This document shows positions 11,288 through 19,127 of a stretch of DNA of 64,000 nucleotides, piece after piece (within the stretch, counting starts at the first letter, position 1; every line of letters begins with the position of its first letter). Under the pieces are notes generated by a model. The model was not told the DNA's origin, made no database searches, and saw only the letters and a program-made list of their open reading frames with translations. The stretch comes from JACVRW01 sp963757815 (GTDB lineage Bacteria > Actinomycetota > Thermoleophilia > Solirubrobacterales > Thermoleophilaceae). The DNA lies in the NCBI GenBank assembly GCA_963757815.1, contig CAVWSN010000018.1:434001-498000 (forward strand), read 5' to 3'. The translations under genes and the position numbers were made by a program.

Positions 11288-11831
11288 CGCTCCGGCGAGA
11301 CTGGCCTCGATGCCGACCTCGACCTCATCGGCGACCTTGAGCGTTCCGAACAGCGCGCTGTACGGCTTGATCCCCCAGTCGCTCTGCTTGACGGTCGCAT
11401 GCGCGGTCAGGCGCCCGTCCTCGCTTCGCAGCTCGAAGGAGATCGGGTGGCGCGTCCCGGCCAGCTCGAGCTCTCCGTGGACGCTCGCGCCCGTGCCATC
11501 GGGACCCAATTCGAGCGCGCTCGAACGGAACTCGATCGCGGTGCGCTTCAGCACCTCCTCGTCGATCGTCTGCTCGATTCCCGCCTTGTCGTCGTCGCCG
11601 AGCTCCATGACGCCTCCGGTCCCGTCCCGCACCCGGAGCGAGCCGCCATCCGCCGTGAGCGTGATCGGCCGGATCCTTGGCGATGTCGAGCTCGGCCGCC
11701 CACGAGGTGACCTCTATGACCAGGTCGTGGCCGGCCTTGGACGCCGCCCCCCTCCGCCTCGTCTCCACGGTGAGGGTGGCGTTCTCCGGCCCCAGCCTGT
11801 GGGTTCCGGGCGCAATCGCCATGTGGCACAC
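11225..11831 (-). CDS. YceI-family protein, with one frameshift
   Basis: Starts with MCHMAIAPGTHRLGPENATL and continues TVETRRRGAASKAGHDLVIE, the usual beginning of a YceI lipocalin-like fold that binds polyisoprenoid lipids. The second half (SVHGELELAGTRHPISFEL ... VKQSDWGIKPYSALFGTLKV) matches the YceI C-terminus, including the WGI/KPY region. The halves are in different frames; one extra base at about 11668-11673 explains this. No signal peptide, so cytosolic. Convergent with, and overlapping by 63 bases, the CoxL-like gene. Confidence 0.8.
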
Positions 11832-11864
11832 CCTAGACGCAAACGATTACAAGGAGAAATCGAC

Positions 11865-12293
11865 TTGATCGAGCTCGACCATCCGTTCTCGACCGGCAAA
11901 GCAATTGACGAGACCTGGGAAGCCGTCATCGATCCCGAGCGTCTGGTGCCGTGCGTCGAGGGGGGCAAGGTCATCGAGAGAACGAGCCCCGACGCTGTCA
12001 GGGCCGAGATCCTGGTGAAGATGGGTGCGATGTCGATGACGTTCACGGGCACCGTCGAGGTGATCGAGAAGGACCCCGACGCCCACCGTGCCGTGCTCCA
12101 GGTCAAGTCGAGGGAAGCCGGCGGCCAGGGTCACGCCAATGCCGACGTCGTCTTCGCGCTCTCGGATGGCGGTGGGACGATCCACACGGCAGCCCAGATC
12201 ACCGGTAAGGCGGCGTCGATGGGCGAGGGCGTTGTCGTTGCCGTCCTGGACGCGATGATCAAGGACTTCGCCCAGAAGCTCGGCACACTCTGA
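11865..12293 (+). CDS. coxG: CoxG-family SRPBCC protein
   Basis: 142 residues from TTG 11865, chosen because AAGGAG lies 8 bases upstream and no ATG or GTG fits. The hydrophobic-cavity SRPBCC/carbon monoxide dehydrogenase subunit G fold is recognisable from the start (LDHPFSTGKAIDETWEAVID) to the final helix (VVAVLDAMIKDFAQKLGTL). Related CoxG proteins are linked to membrane or quinone coupling of CO dehydrogenase. This one consists of the SRPBCC domain only and has no C-terminal membrane anchor, which fits a role for the small membrane proteins upstream (inference). Confidence 0.85.
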   Translation: MIELDHPFSTGKAIDETWEAVIDPERLVPCVEGGKVIERTSPDAVRAEILVKMGAMSMTFTGTVEVIEKDPDAHRAVLQVKSREAGGQGHANADVVFALSDGGGTIHTAAQITGKAASMGEGVVVAVLDAMIKDFAQKLGTL

Positions 12294-12297
12294 CGAG

Positions 12298-12564
12298 ATG
12301 CCTCGCAAGCCCATGAGAAGAATCGTCGAGGGCGAGGTTCCCTACGACGGCGGAACGGCGGTCCAGGAGGACGTCGACCGCCCCGTCTTCCGCGGAAACG
12401 GCGAGAACGACTACGTCTGCGTCGAGTGTGGGAACGTGCTGGCCGTCGGGATGGATCCCGAGCACATGACCAAACGCGTCCGCATCCGCTGCGGGCGCTG
12501 CCGGACGATCAACGTCTCCGCGGAGGCGCCGGTGGAGCTCAGCCGACGGCGCGCACCACGCTGA
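12298..12564 (+). CDS. Small zinc-ribbon protein (88 aa)
   Basis: ATG 12298 lies 4 bases after coxG. Two cysteine pairs form a rubredoxin-like knuckle: CVEC near residues 41-44 and CGRC near 65-68. The N- and C-terminal parts are basic. Possibly a metal-binding accessory factor of the cox cluster. The 3' end overlaps the convergent MocA-like gene by 26 bases. Confidence 0.65.
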   Translation: MPRKPMRRIVEGEVPYDGGTAVQEDVDRPVFRGNGENDYVCVECGNVLAVGMDPEHMTKRVRIRCGRCRTINVSAEAPVELSRRRAPR

Positions 12565-13126
12565 GCGCCGCCTCGTAGTCGTCCCAGGTGTCGACATCGC
12601 GCGGAAGCTCGCGGTCGACGTGGATGCGCCTAACTCGCTCGGGGTGGCGCTCGATCAGCTTCCAGACCGCCTTGTCGCCGTGAAGCTCGCGCAGCTCCGG
12701 GAACGCCGCGGCGGAGAACACGAACGGGTGCCCGAGCTCGTCCCGGTAGCTCGTGACCGCCGCCCAGGGGCGCCGCTCGTCCCATGCGCTCGCCACCCGG
12801 TCGATCACGCCCGGCTCGACGCCCGGCATGTCCCCGAGCAGCAGCATCACGGCCTCCACGTCGCCCGCGGCATCGAGGCCGGCGAGCAGGGAGGAGGCGC
12901 AGCCGGTCCCGTACGAGTCGTTTCGGACCGCCTCGGCGCGCCGCGGGGTGATGGGCGCGAGCGCCTCCTCGGCCGCCCCACCGACCACGAGCACCACCCG
13001 CTCGAGCGATGAGTCCTCGACGTCCCTGAGCACGTGGCCCAGCAGCGTCGTGTCCCCGAAAGGCAGGGTCTGCTTCGGGCGCCCGAGCCGTTTCGAGGCC
13101 CCCGCGCCGAGGACGATGCCGACCAT
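12539..13126 (-). CDS. MocA/MobA-like molybdenum cofactor nucleotidyltransferase
   Basis: 195 residues from ATG 13126. The nucleotidyltransferase loop LGAGASKRLGRPKQTLPF opens the protein and LLLGDMPGV supplies the second metal-binding motif. Such enzymes attach CMP to molybdopterin to form MCD, the cofactor form used by CO dehydrogenase. Its position at the end of the cox cluster, on the opposite strand, supports cytidylyltransferase specificity. Confidence 0.85.
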   Translation of the reverse strand: MVGIVLGAGASKRLGRPKQTLPFGDTTLLGHVLRDVEDSSLERVVLVVGGAAEEALAPITPRRAEAVRNDSYGTGCASSLLAGLDAAGDVEAVMLLLGDMPGVEPGVIDRVASAWDERRPWAAVTSYRDELGHPFVFSAAAFPELRELHGDKAVWKLIERHPERVRRIHVDRELPRDVDTWDDYEAALSVVRAVG

Positions 13127-13163
13127 GGGGAGATCGTAGGGGTCGCGCGGATGGCCGGCCGCG

Positions 13164-14213
13164 CTAGGCCGCTTCGCGGTCGTCCGGCCGCTGCCTGAAG
13201 TACGCCGACGTCGAGATGCCGCGGTCGAAGTCGGACCAGCGGGCGCCCTCGGCAAGCGACTTCTCGATCCGGTCGAAGCTACCGAGGTTGCCACCCAGGT
13301 TGTCGATGAAGTGGACGAGCGTGGCCTCGCGCGTGCAGGGCACCACCGGGCTGCCGTGCTCGAGCTTGCCGTGGTGGCTGAGGATGATGTGGAGGAGAGC
13401 GTCGGCGTCCTCCTCGGGGAACCCGTCGATCTCCTCGATCGCGCGGCGCACCATGTAGTAGCCGAGCGGGATCTCGCCGAGCAGCTTGCCGGCGTCGGTG
13501 AGCTCGATGGCACCGTTCACGGACGCGTAGGCCCCGACCTTGCCGATGTCGTGGAGCAGCGCGCCGGTCACGGCCACGTCGCGGTCGATCCCCGGGAACG
13601 TCGCTGCCAGGGCGCTTACGCCCTGGGCGACCGAGAGGCAATGCTCGAGCAGCCCGTGGCGATAGGCCTGGTGGTAGTACTTGGCCGCCGGCGCCTCGTG
13701 GTAGATCTCGCCGGTCTCGGTCGAGCGGTGGAGCAGCCGCCGCAGCAGCTCGCGCAGGTGCGGGCGCTGGATCGTGCCGACCAGGTCGGCGAGATCGGAC
13801 GCCATCTGCTCGTAGGGAACGGGCGGGGCCTCGGTGAGGTCGGCGAGCTCGTACTCGCCCTCGACGGCTGCCCGCAGGCGCTTGACCGTCAGCGTCGCGC
13901 CGTAGCGCTCGTCGACCGTGAAGCGGCCGAGCACGCGGATGACGGCCCCGCTCGGGCAGAGCGGGGCGAGCTCGCGGACCTCGTCCCAGACGACGGCCTC
14001 GACGCTGCCCGTGACGTCGCCGAGCTGGAGCTTCAGGAACGACTCGCCGTTGCGCTTCTGGCGCTCGGAGTGGGAGCGCACCACGAAGATCGAGTCGACG
14101 TCCTGGCCGTTCGCGAGGTCGCGAACGAAGCACTTGGCCGGGATCAGCGTTGGTTGCTCCATCGGGTTTGCCAAGGTAGAGCGGGACTCGGACGGGATAG
14201 CCTGCACAGACAT
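13164..14213 (-). CDS. YhaM-like 3'-5' exoribonuclease (OB fold plus HD domain)
   Basis: 349 residues. An OB-type nucleic-acid-binding domain lies at about residues 25-120. The HD phosphohydrolase domain follows, with LLEHCLSVAQ, the HD pair in ALLHDIGKVGAY, and ILSHHGKLEHGSP. This order matches the YhaM family, which degrades single-stranded RNA or DNA. An internal ATG at 14162 (MEQPTLIPAKCF) fits family N-termini better than the upstream ATG and may be the true start. Confidence 0.85.
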   Translation of the reverse strand: MSVQAIPSESRSTLANPMEQPTLIPAKCFVRDLANGQDVDSIFVVRSHSERQKRNGESFLKLQLGDVTGSVEAVVWDEVRELAPLCPSGAVIRVLGRFTVDERYGATLTVKRLRAAVEGEYELADLTEAPPVPYEQMASDLADLVGTIQRPHLRELLRRLLHRSTETGEIYHEAPAAKYYHQAYRHGLLEHCLSVAQGVSALAATFPGIDRDVAVTGALLHDIGKVGAYASVNGAIELTDAGKLLGEIPLGYYMVRRAIEEIDGFPEEDADALLHIILSHHGKLEHGSPVVPCTREATLVHFIDNLGGNLGSFDRIEKSLAEGARWSDFDRGISTSAYFRQRPDDREAA

Positions 14214-14242
14214 GGAGTCGCCCCCCGTCCCCGGTTCCTGAC

Positions 14243-14925
14243 ATGGGCGTCCTGGTGGCCGGCGGGACCGGCGCCCTCGGCCAGGCGGTCGTGCGCGAGC
14301 TGCTCGACTCGGGCTACGGATGCACGGTCACATGGGTGGTCGAGGACGAGCGCCGGCGGGCCGAGGAGGACTTCGGCGATCGTGCGACGCTCGTGTACGC
14401 GGACCTGATCGATCCCGGCGGCGGGGCCGCGGACGCGGTGGCCGCCGTCGACGACTTGGAGGCGGTGGTCGACCTGGTGGGCGGCATTCGGGCCTGGCGG
14501 CGTGGTGCACGAGACCGAGCCCGCGGACTTCGAGCGCATGATCGAGCTGAACCTGACGCCCGCCGTCAACCTCGCGCGCGCGGCGATGCCGCGAATGATC
14601 GAGCGCGGCGGCGGCGCGTTCGTGGGAGTGTCGTCCCGTTCCGCGCTCCGGCCCTTTCCGCGGCGCCGCCGGCTACATCGTCGGCAAGGCGGCGCTGCTC
14701 GCGTTCATCCAGGCGCTCGACGCCGACTACAAGAACCAGGGGATTCGCTGCAACGCGATCGTGCCCAGCGTGATCGACACGCCGGCCAACCGGGCCGATC
14801 AACCGGATGCGGATTACTCGAAGTGGGTGGCCCCCGCGGCGATCGCGAAGGTGATCCGCTTCCTCGTCTCGGACGAGTCGGCGCCCATGAGCGGCGCGGC
14901 CGTCCCGGTCTACGGGCGCGCCTGA
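14243..14925 (+). CDS. Short-chain dehydrogenase/reductase, with two frameshifts
   Basis: The NAD(P) loop GGTGALGQAVV is at the start and the catalytic YxxxK is YIVGK near 14675. Three pieces in three successive frames join smoothly when one extra base is removed at about 14486 (giving VGGFGPGGVVHETEP) and another at about 14655-14659 (giving RPFRGAAGYIVGKAA). Corrected length is about 227 residues, normal for an SDR. Substrate unknown. Divergent from the YhaM-like gene. Confidence 0.8.
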
Positions 14926-14934
14926 GAGTCCCCG

Positions 14935-15597
14935 CTAGCGCTCTACGCCGTAGTACGCCAGCGCCCGCTTGCCGATGGCCTTCGTGACGCCGGCGTTCTG
15001 CAGCGCCCCAAGCGGGGCGCCGACGAACGGGATGTAGCGGCCGGCGTAGCGGCGCGCCAACCGCTTGGTCACGTACTTGAGGAGGCGCCTGTGGATGCTG
15101 TCCATGCTTCGGTGGGAGATCGCCCGCTCGACCATCGCCTGCGCCAAGCGCTTGCCCACCCCGTCGAGCGCGGCTCGCGCCTCGGCCGGGGTCTCGTAGA
15201 GCCCCTGCAGGGCGAGCAGCTCTGCCGGGCGCATCGGGTGGCGCGGGTCGTACCCGTACGCGGCGGCGATGTAGAAGATCATCCGGCTCTGGATCCAGAG
15301 CAGAGCGACCACGTCGGGCGCCGCCGTGAACACGCCGCCGAGCCCGAGCGCTCCACCCTCGAGCCGCGCGAGCCGCACGTGCTTGCGGTAGGCGACCTTC
15401 GCGAGCCGTGCGGGCGTGTGGCCCGGCCCGGCGATCCGAACCCACTCCTCGGCCTGGGGGGCGAAGCGCTCGGCCGCCACGAGGGCGATGTACTCGGGCG
15501 CCCGGTCGGGCTCGGCCAGGATGCGGTTCCAGAGCTTCTCCGGCGGGCGGCCGATGGGCTCAATGTGCTCGTCGCCCACGACGGCGGTGTCGGTCAT
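14935..15597 (-). CDS. EcsC-family protein
   Basis: 220 residues. Recognised from the central helical region (LGLGGVFTAAPDVVALLWIQ followed by SRMIFYIAAAYGYDP) and the C-terminal segment IPFVGAPLGALQNAGVTKAI. EcsC-domain proteins are membrane-associated with unclear function; the name comes from an ABC-transporter-linked Bacillus protein. No operon partner. Convergent with the SDR gene. Confidence 0.75.
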   Translation of the reverse strand: MTDTAVVGDEHIEPIGRPPEKLWNRILAEPDRAPEYIALVAAERFAPQAEEWVRIAGPGHTPARLAKVAYRKHVRLARLEGGALGLGGVFTAAPDVVALLWIQSRMIFYIAAAYGYDPRHPMRPAELLALQGLYETPAEARAALDGVGKRLAQAMVERAISHRSMDSIHRRLLKYVTKRLARRYAGRYIPFVGAPLGALQNAGVTKAIGKRALAYYGVER

Positions 15598-15659
15598 CGG
15601 CTACCGGCGAGGCGTATCGGGTACAAGTTTCGAGTCATCCGAGAAAGGTAGGAGACAGA

Positions 15660-16172
15660 ATGGCTACGCGGACCGCACCTCATCACGGCATCCTGAGCGA
15701 CGACCTGAGCTCCGAGCGCGAGGAGTTGATCGGGATGCTCACCAAGGCCTACTGGATGGAGATCGAGACGGTGATGAGCTACATCGCGAACTCGATCAAC
15801 CCCGACGGCGTGCGGGCGCAGGAGATCATCGAGTCGCTCGAGAAGGACATCCAGGAGGAGCTCGGCCACGCGCGCCAGTTCGGCGAGCGGATCAAGGAGC
15901 TCTACGGCGTGGTGCCGGGCTCGCTCGACTTCAACGCCGAGCAGTCGTATCTGCAGCCGCCCGAGGAGCAGACCGACATCGTGCACGTGATCAAGGGAGT
16001 GATCGAGGCCGAGCTGGGCGCGATCGAGCACTACAACGGCATCATCGAGTTCTGCGAGGGCAAGGACCCCGTGACCCAGGACATGGTGATCACGATCCTC
16101 CACGACGAGGAGGGCCACCGCCGCCTCTTCGAGGGCTTCCTGCGCGAGTACAAGCTGGAGGGACTGGCGTAG
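15660..16172 (+). CDS. Ferritin-like di-iron protein
   Basis: 170 residues from ATG 15660 with AGGTAGGAGA upstream. Four-helix-bundle metal ligands can be picked out: WMEIETVM, EEELGHARQF, EAELGAIEHY and DEEGHRRLF, i.e. paired Glu and E-x-x-H motifs as in bacterioferritin/rubrerythrin-type proteins. Probably stores iron or detoxifies peroxide. Followed by a GC-rich, hairpin-prone stretch at 16175-16255 that may end transcription. Confidence 0.8.
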   Translation: MATRTAPHHGILSDDLSSEREELIGMLTKAYWMEIETVMSYIANSINPDGVRAQEIIESLEKDIQEELGHARQFGERIKELYGVVPGSLDFNAEQSYLQPPEEQTDIVHVIKGVIEAELGAIEHYNGIIEFCEGKDPVTQDMVITILHDEEGHRRLFEGFLREYKLEGLA

Positions 16173-16268
16173 CCGGGGCGGCGCGCGCCGCCTGAGCCGC
16201 CCGGCCCGCCGGCCCGGCCGCGCCGCCCGGCCGGCCGCTCGGGGGGCGAATCTCGGAGCTTTCCTGAC

Positions 16269-16291
16269 TTGCCTACAACATGTGTAGGCAA
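16269..16291. repeat. Inverted repeat enclosing the start codon of the AbiEi/DUF559-like gene
   Basis: TTGCCTACA at 16269-16277 and TGTAGGCAA at 16283-16291 are perfect 9-bp arms with a 5-base spacer (ACATG) that contains the first two bases of the ATG. It could be an operator for autoregulation or an mRNA hairpin that hides the start. Confidence 0.5.
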
Positions 16292-17171
16292 TCCAGGATC
16301 GCTGCCCGCGTGATCGCCTCGATGGCCACTCGGGCGCACGGTGTGGTCTCGCGGAAGGAGCTGCTCGGGGCTGGCTTGAGTGAGCGGCAGGTCGACTACC
16401 GCGTCCAAACCGGGGTGCTGCTCGTCGAGTTTCCGGGCGTCTACCGCGCCGGCCACCGGGCGCCGAGCGTGGAGGCGCGCTACATGGCGGCCGTCAAGGC
16501 TTGCGGTAAAGGGGCGGTGCTGAGTGGGCTGGCGGCCGCCTACCTGTTCGGGCTCGTCAAAGGGCCGGGCGCCCGAACCGGAGGTGACGGCGCCGACCGA
16601 GCGCAGCGTCAAGGGCGTCAAGACACGCAGCGGCGCTTGGACCCAGGCGACACCACGGTCTGGCGCGGGATCGCGGTCACGACCGTGCCGCGCACACTCG
16701 TCGAGCTGTCCTCATTGCTGTCGTTAGACGAGCTGGCCCGCGCAGCCCACGAAGCCGGCGTGCGCCACCGCACAACGCCGGCCCAGGTCGAGCAGGCGCT
16801 AAACAGGATGCCGAACGCCAAGGGCGCCGCCAACCTGCGCCGCGTCCTGCGCGGCGACGTCCACGGTGACGCTGAGCGAACTCGAGCGCCGCTTCCTGAA
16901 GCTGCTGCGCGCGCAACAACTGCCGCTGCCGGCCACCAACACGAAGGCCGGCACCCACCGCGTCGACTGCCGCTGGCCCGACCACCACCTGACGGTCGAG
17001 CTCGACAGCTACAGCTACCACAACAGCCGCCACGCCTGGGAACAAGACCGCAAACGCGAACGCGAAGCCCACGCCCGCGGCGACCACCACCGCCGCTACA
17101 CCCACCACGACGTCACCCAAGAACCCGCCCAAATGCTCACCGAACTACACGCCCTGCTCGCACCGGGCTGA
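16280..17171 (+). CDS. AbiEi-type N-terminal plus DUF559-type nuclease-like protein, frameshifted
   Basis: The N-terminal part (about 16280-16560) resembles the winged-helix antitoxin region of type IV systems: GVVSRKELLGAGLSERQVDY then GVLLVEFPGVYRAGH. The middle has TTVPRTLVELSSLLSLDELA. The C-terminal part (16866-17171) is a DUF559/very-short-patch-repair-like fold with HRVDCRWPDHHLTVELDSY. Frame changes at about 16565 (+1), about 16635 (back) and about 16860 (+1) are needed. Such solo proteins are common in Actinobacteria and often have no toxin partner; none is seen here. Confidence 0.65.
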
Positions 17172-17178
17172 CGCCCGA

Positions 17179-17748
17179 CTACAGCAGCTCCGCCAACAGC
17201 ACCGCGCAGCCGAACAGCGCCGCCGCCCCGAAGATCACCGCCACGACGGGGATCGGCGGACCGCCGTGAATCCCCGTCTCATGGACGACGGCGTGGCCCT
17301 TGCCGCGCTTGAGCAACCACCGGTTCACCGGGAACGCAAACAGGCCCGCCACCGCGAGCGCGAACGCGAGGCTGCCCCAGAAGAGCACGTCGCCCACCCC
17401 GGCCTCCATCGCCCCGGGGATCACAAGGATGATCGCGTTGTCGACGATCTCCATGACCGCGATCGAGAGCGTGTCGGACGCGAGCGCGATCGGAACGACC
17501 GCGGCGAACGCCAGGCCGGCGCGCAGCAGAGGGAGGCTCGTGAGCGAGTAGCCGAAGACGAACGCGAGCCCGATCGCGAGGGCGATCGTCGCGAAGTCGG
17601 ACCAACCGAGCGCCGTGCCGATGATGACGCCCACGACCTCCCCGATCGCGCAGCCGGTAAGGCAGTGAAGCGTGGCGCTCGCGGCCATGGTGTCGAGCGC
17701 ACGGCCCGAGGTGGGCATTACATGGCTGTGATGCTGGGCGGCTTCCAT
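17179..17748 (-). CDS. DUF4396-family integral membrane protein
   Basis: 189 residues from ATG 17748. About five to six hydrophobic helices with the family-typical TLHCLTGCAIGEVVGVIIG near the N-terminus and VMEIVDNAIILVIPGAMEAG in the middle. His-rich start (AQHHSHVM) could bind metal. A CsoR-like palindrome directly upstream suggests copper-linked regulation. Transport role inferred only. Confidence 0.8.
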   Translation of the reverse strand: MEAAQHHSHVMPTSGRALDTMAASATLHCLTGCAIGEVVGVIIGTALGWSDFATIALAIGLAFVFGYSLTSLPLLRAGLAFAAVVPIALASDTLSIAVMEIVDNAIILVIPGAMEAGVGDVLFWGSLAFALAVAGLFAFPVNRWLLKRGKGHAVVHETGIHGGPPIPVVAVIFGAAALFGCAVLLAELL

Positions 17749-17764
17749 CGGCGGGCAGCCTAGC

Positions 17765-17781
17765 ATACCCCTAGGGGGTAT
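17765..17781 (-). promoter_or_regulatory. CsoR-like palindromic operator
   Basis: ATACCCCTAGGGGGTAT lies 17 bases upstream of the DUF4396 start codon. The near-palindromic TACCCC...GGGGTA pattern resembles operators of CsoR-family copper sensors. No csoR gene is in the window. An almost adjacent gene remnant lies on the other side. Confidence 0.5.
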
Positions 17782-17835
17782 TGCACGTGACGTGCCGGCC
17801 TCGACCCGGACGGCACGCGAGTACGATCCCGCCGA

Positions 17836-18218
17836 ATGGCCGTGGTCCCCGCGCTCGATCGCCGGCGCCGCGGGGAGCTCCGCGAACGAGAGTTCGCCAT
17901 GCTGCGCGAGCGCACGCGCAAGTCGGAAGCGCTGTTCCGGCGGGCCCGGCGGGTGCTGACCGGCGGCGTCTCTTCGTCCTACCAGCTGCACGATCCGTGG
18001 CCCGTCCACATCACCCGGGGCGAGGGGTCGCATCTCCAGGACGTCGACGGGAACGAGTACCTGGACTTCCACAATGGGTTCGGCTCGATGGTCCAGGGCC
18101 ACGCGCACCCCGCGATCAGCGACGCGGTCGCGAGCCGCCACGCGGAGGGTGCGGCGAGATCGACCGCTACGTTGAGGCGTTCGCCGGCCTGGCGTCGGCG
18201 CTGACCCCCACGGATTGA
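17836..18218 (+). pseudogene. Class III aminotransferase (glutamate-1-semialdehyde aminomutase-like) with internal deletion
   Basis: The first about 100 codons encode a good N-terminus: SEALFRRARRVLTGGVSSSY, then GEGSHLQDVDGNEYLDFHNG and GHAHPAI. After about 18140 the sequence jumps to a plausible C-terminal end in another frame (GEIDRYVEAFAGLASALTPTD, stop 18218). Around 300 residues, including the PLP lysine, are missing. This is a genuine deletion, not a one-base error. Confidence 0.7.
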
Positions 18219-18443
18219 GCCGCACGCACGCGCAGCCGGTCCAGGCAGACCCGCGCGAGGAGCGTCGTCAGCTCCTCACCGAGGTTTCTCGATGCCGCTC
18301 CCTCCAGAGCGGCTGAGCCGTCTGCAGGCCTCGTCGAGAGCGTCATCCGCCTCGCTCTGCGAGCCGAGCACCCAATACGCCATCTTGCTCAGGTGGGCCA
18401 AGTTGGCCCCGCTTCGCACCGCTGTCAATTCGAGCTGGTCCAT
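18215..18443 (-). pseudogene. ECF sigma factor N-terminal remnant (SigJ-like)
   Basis: From ATG 18443 the frame reads MDQLELTAVR ... HLSKMAYWVLGSQSEADDAL, then DEACRRLSR, and stops at 18276 after 55 codons. After a one-base shift it continues ELTTLLARVCLDRLRVRAAQS. This matches sigma region 2 of SigJ-like ECF factors, including the helix with the VCLDxLR motif. Regions 3 and 4 are absent, and the remnant abuts the deleted aminotransferase on the other strand. Confidence 0.6.
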
Positions 18444-18583
18444 CACCTACGCGTCCTGATCGGGTCCCATCACATGTACGACGAATAAAGACGCGCAAAA
18501 GTGACATCTATTCCACAATCGTCCGGCTCTGCTCGCGCATGAACTGCGGCAGGTACCAGGGGCCGCTGACCGGCGGGCCGGCG

Positions 18584-19015
18584 TCAGTGGCGGTACTGCT
18601 CCGGCGACAGCGCCGCGCGCGTCGCCTCCTCGCAGAGCTCGCCGAGCGGGCCCAGCAGCGCGCGGAGCAGGTCGAGCGGCTCGCGGTCCTCGTCCCTGAT
18701 CCAGTCGCCGTCGAGCCGAGTTTCGACGAAGAGCCCCACGGCGTCCCGCAGGGCACATATGCGCGCAGGCGAGAGCACGATCGTGCGCATGCCCTCGCCG
18801 GGCTCGGCGAGCTCGTCTCCGAGCGCGGTCAGCTCCCGGAATTCGAGGACGTCGTCACCCGACATGGCCGCCAGGCGATAGCGCTCACTGCTCGTGGCGG
18901 CGATCGCGTGGGCGGACGCGGCAACCTCCTCCTGGCGAAGGTCGAAGCACGCGAACACCACGGCCTCTCCCTCGAGGTTCTGCGAGATGTCGATGCGCGC
19001 GTTCTGCATGCCCAT
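18584..19015 (-). CDS. Hypothetical protein (143 aa)
   Basis: Acidic, mostly helical protein starting MGMQNARIDISQNLEGEAVV; no signal peptide or membrane segment and no family recognised. Features include CFDLRQEEVAASAHAIAATS and a C-terminus ending SPEQYRH. In the next frame just beyond the stop, 26 further sense-like codons run to 18508 (ending PWYLPQFMREQSRTIVE). One indel could therefore have shortened it. No helpful neighbours. Confidence 0.5.
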   Translation of the reverse strand: MGMQNARIDISQNLEGEAVVFACFDLRQEEVAASAHAIAATSSERYRLAAMSGDDVLEFRELTALGDELAEPGEGMRTIVLSPARICALRDAVGLFVETRLDGDWIRDEDREPLDLLRALLGPLGELCEEATRAALSPEQYRH

Positions 19016-19127
19016 GACCAAGTTATCGGCCGCTTCGGCACTTACGTGATGCCCATGAAGTACCCGCTGTATTCGCAGCCAAGCCGTCCCATGGAATACC
19101 TGGCGCCTCTGAGCGTCTACACGAGAA

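Noticed and set aside
16175..16255. Extremely GC-rich CCGGCC repeats after the ferritin-like gene
   Set aside because: Could be a terminator, but so many overlapping pairings are possible that no specific stem can be assigned.
17836..18443. Mobile element as the cause of the gene remnants
   Set aside because: No transposase, terminal inverted repeats or target duplication could be found at the junction.
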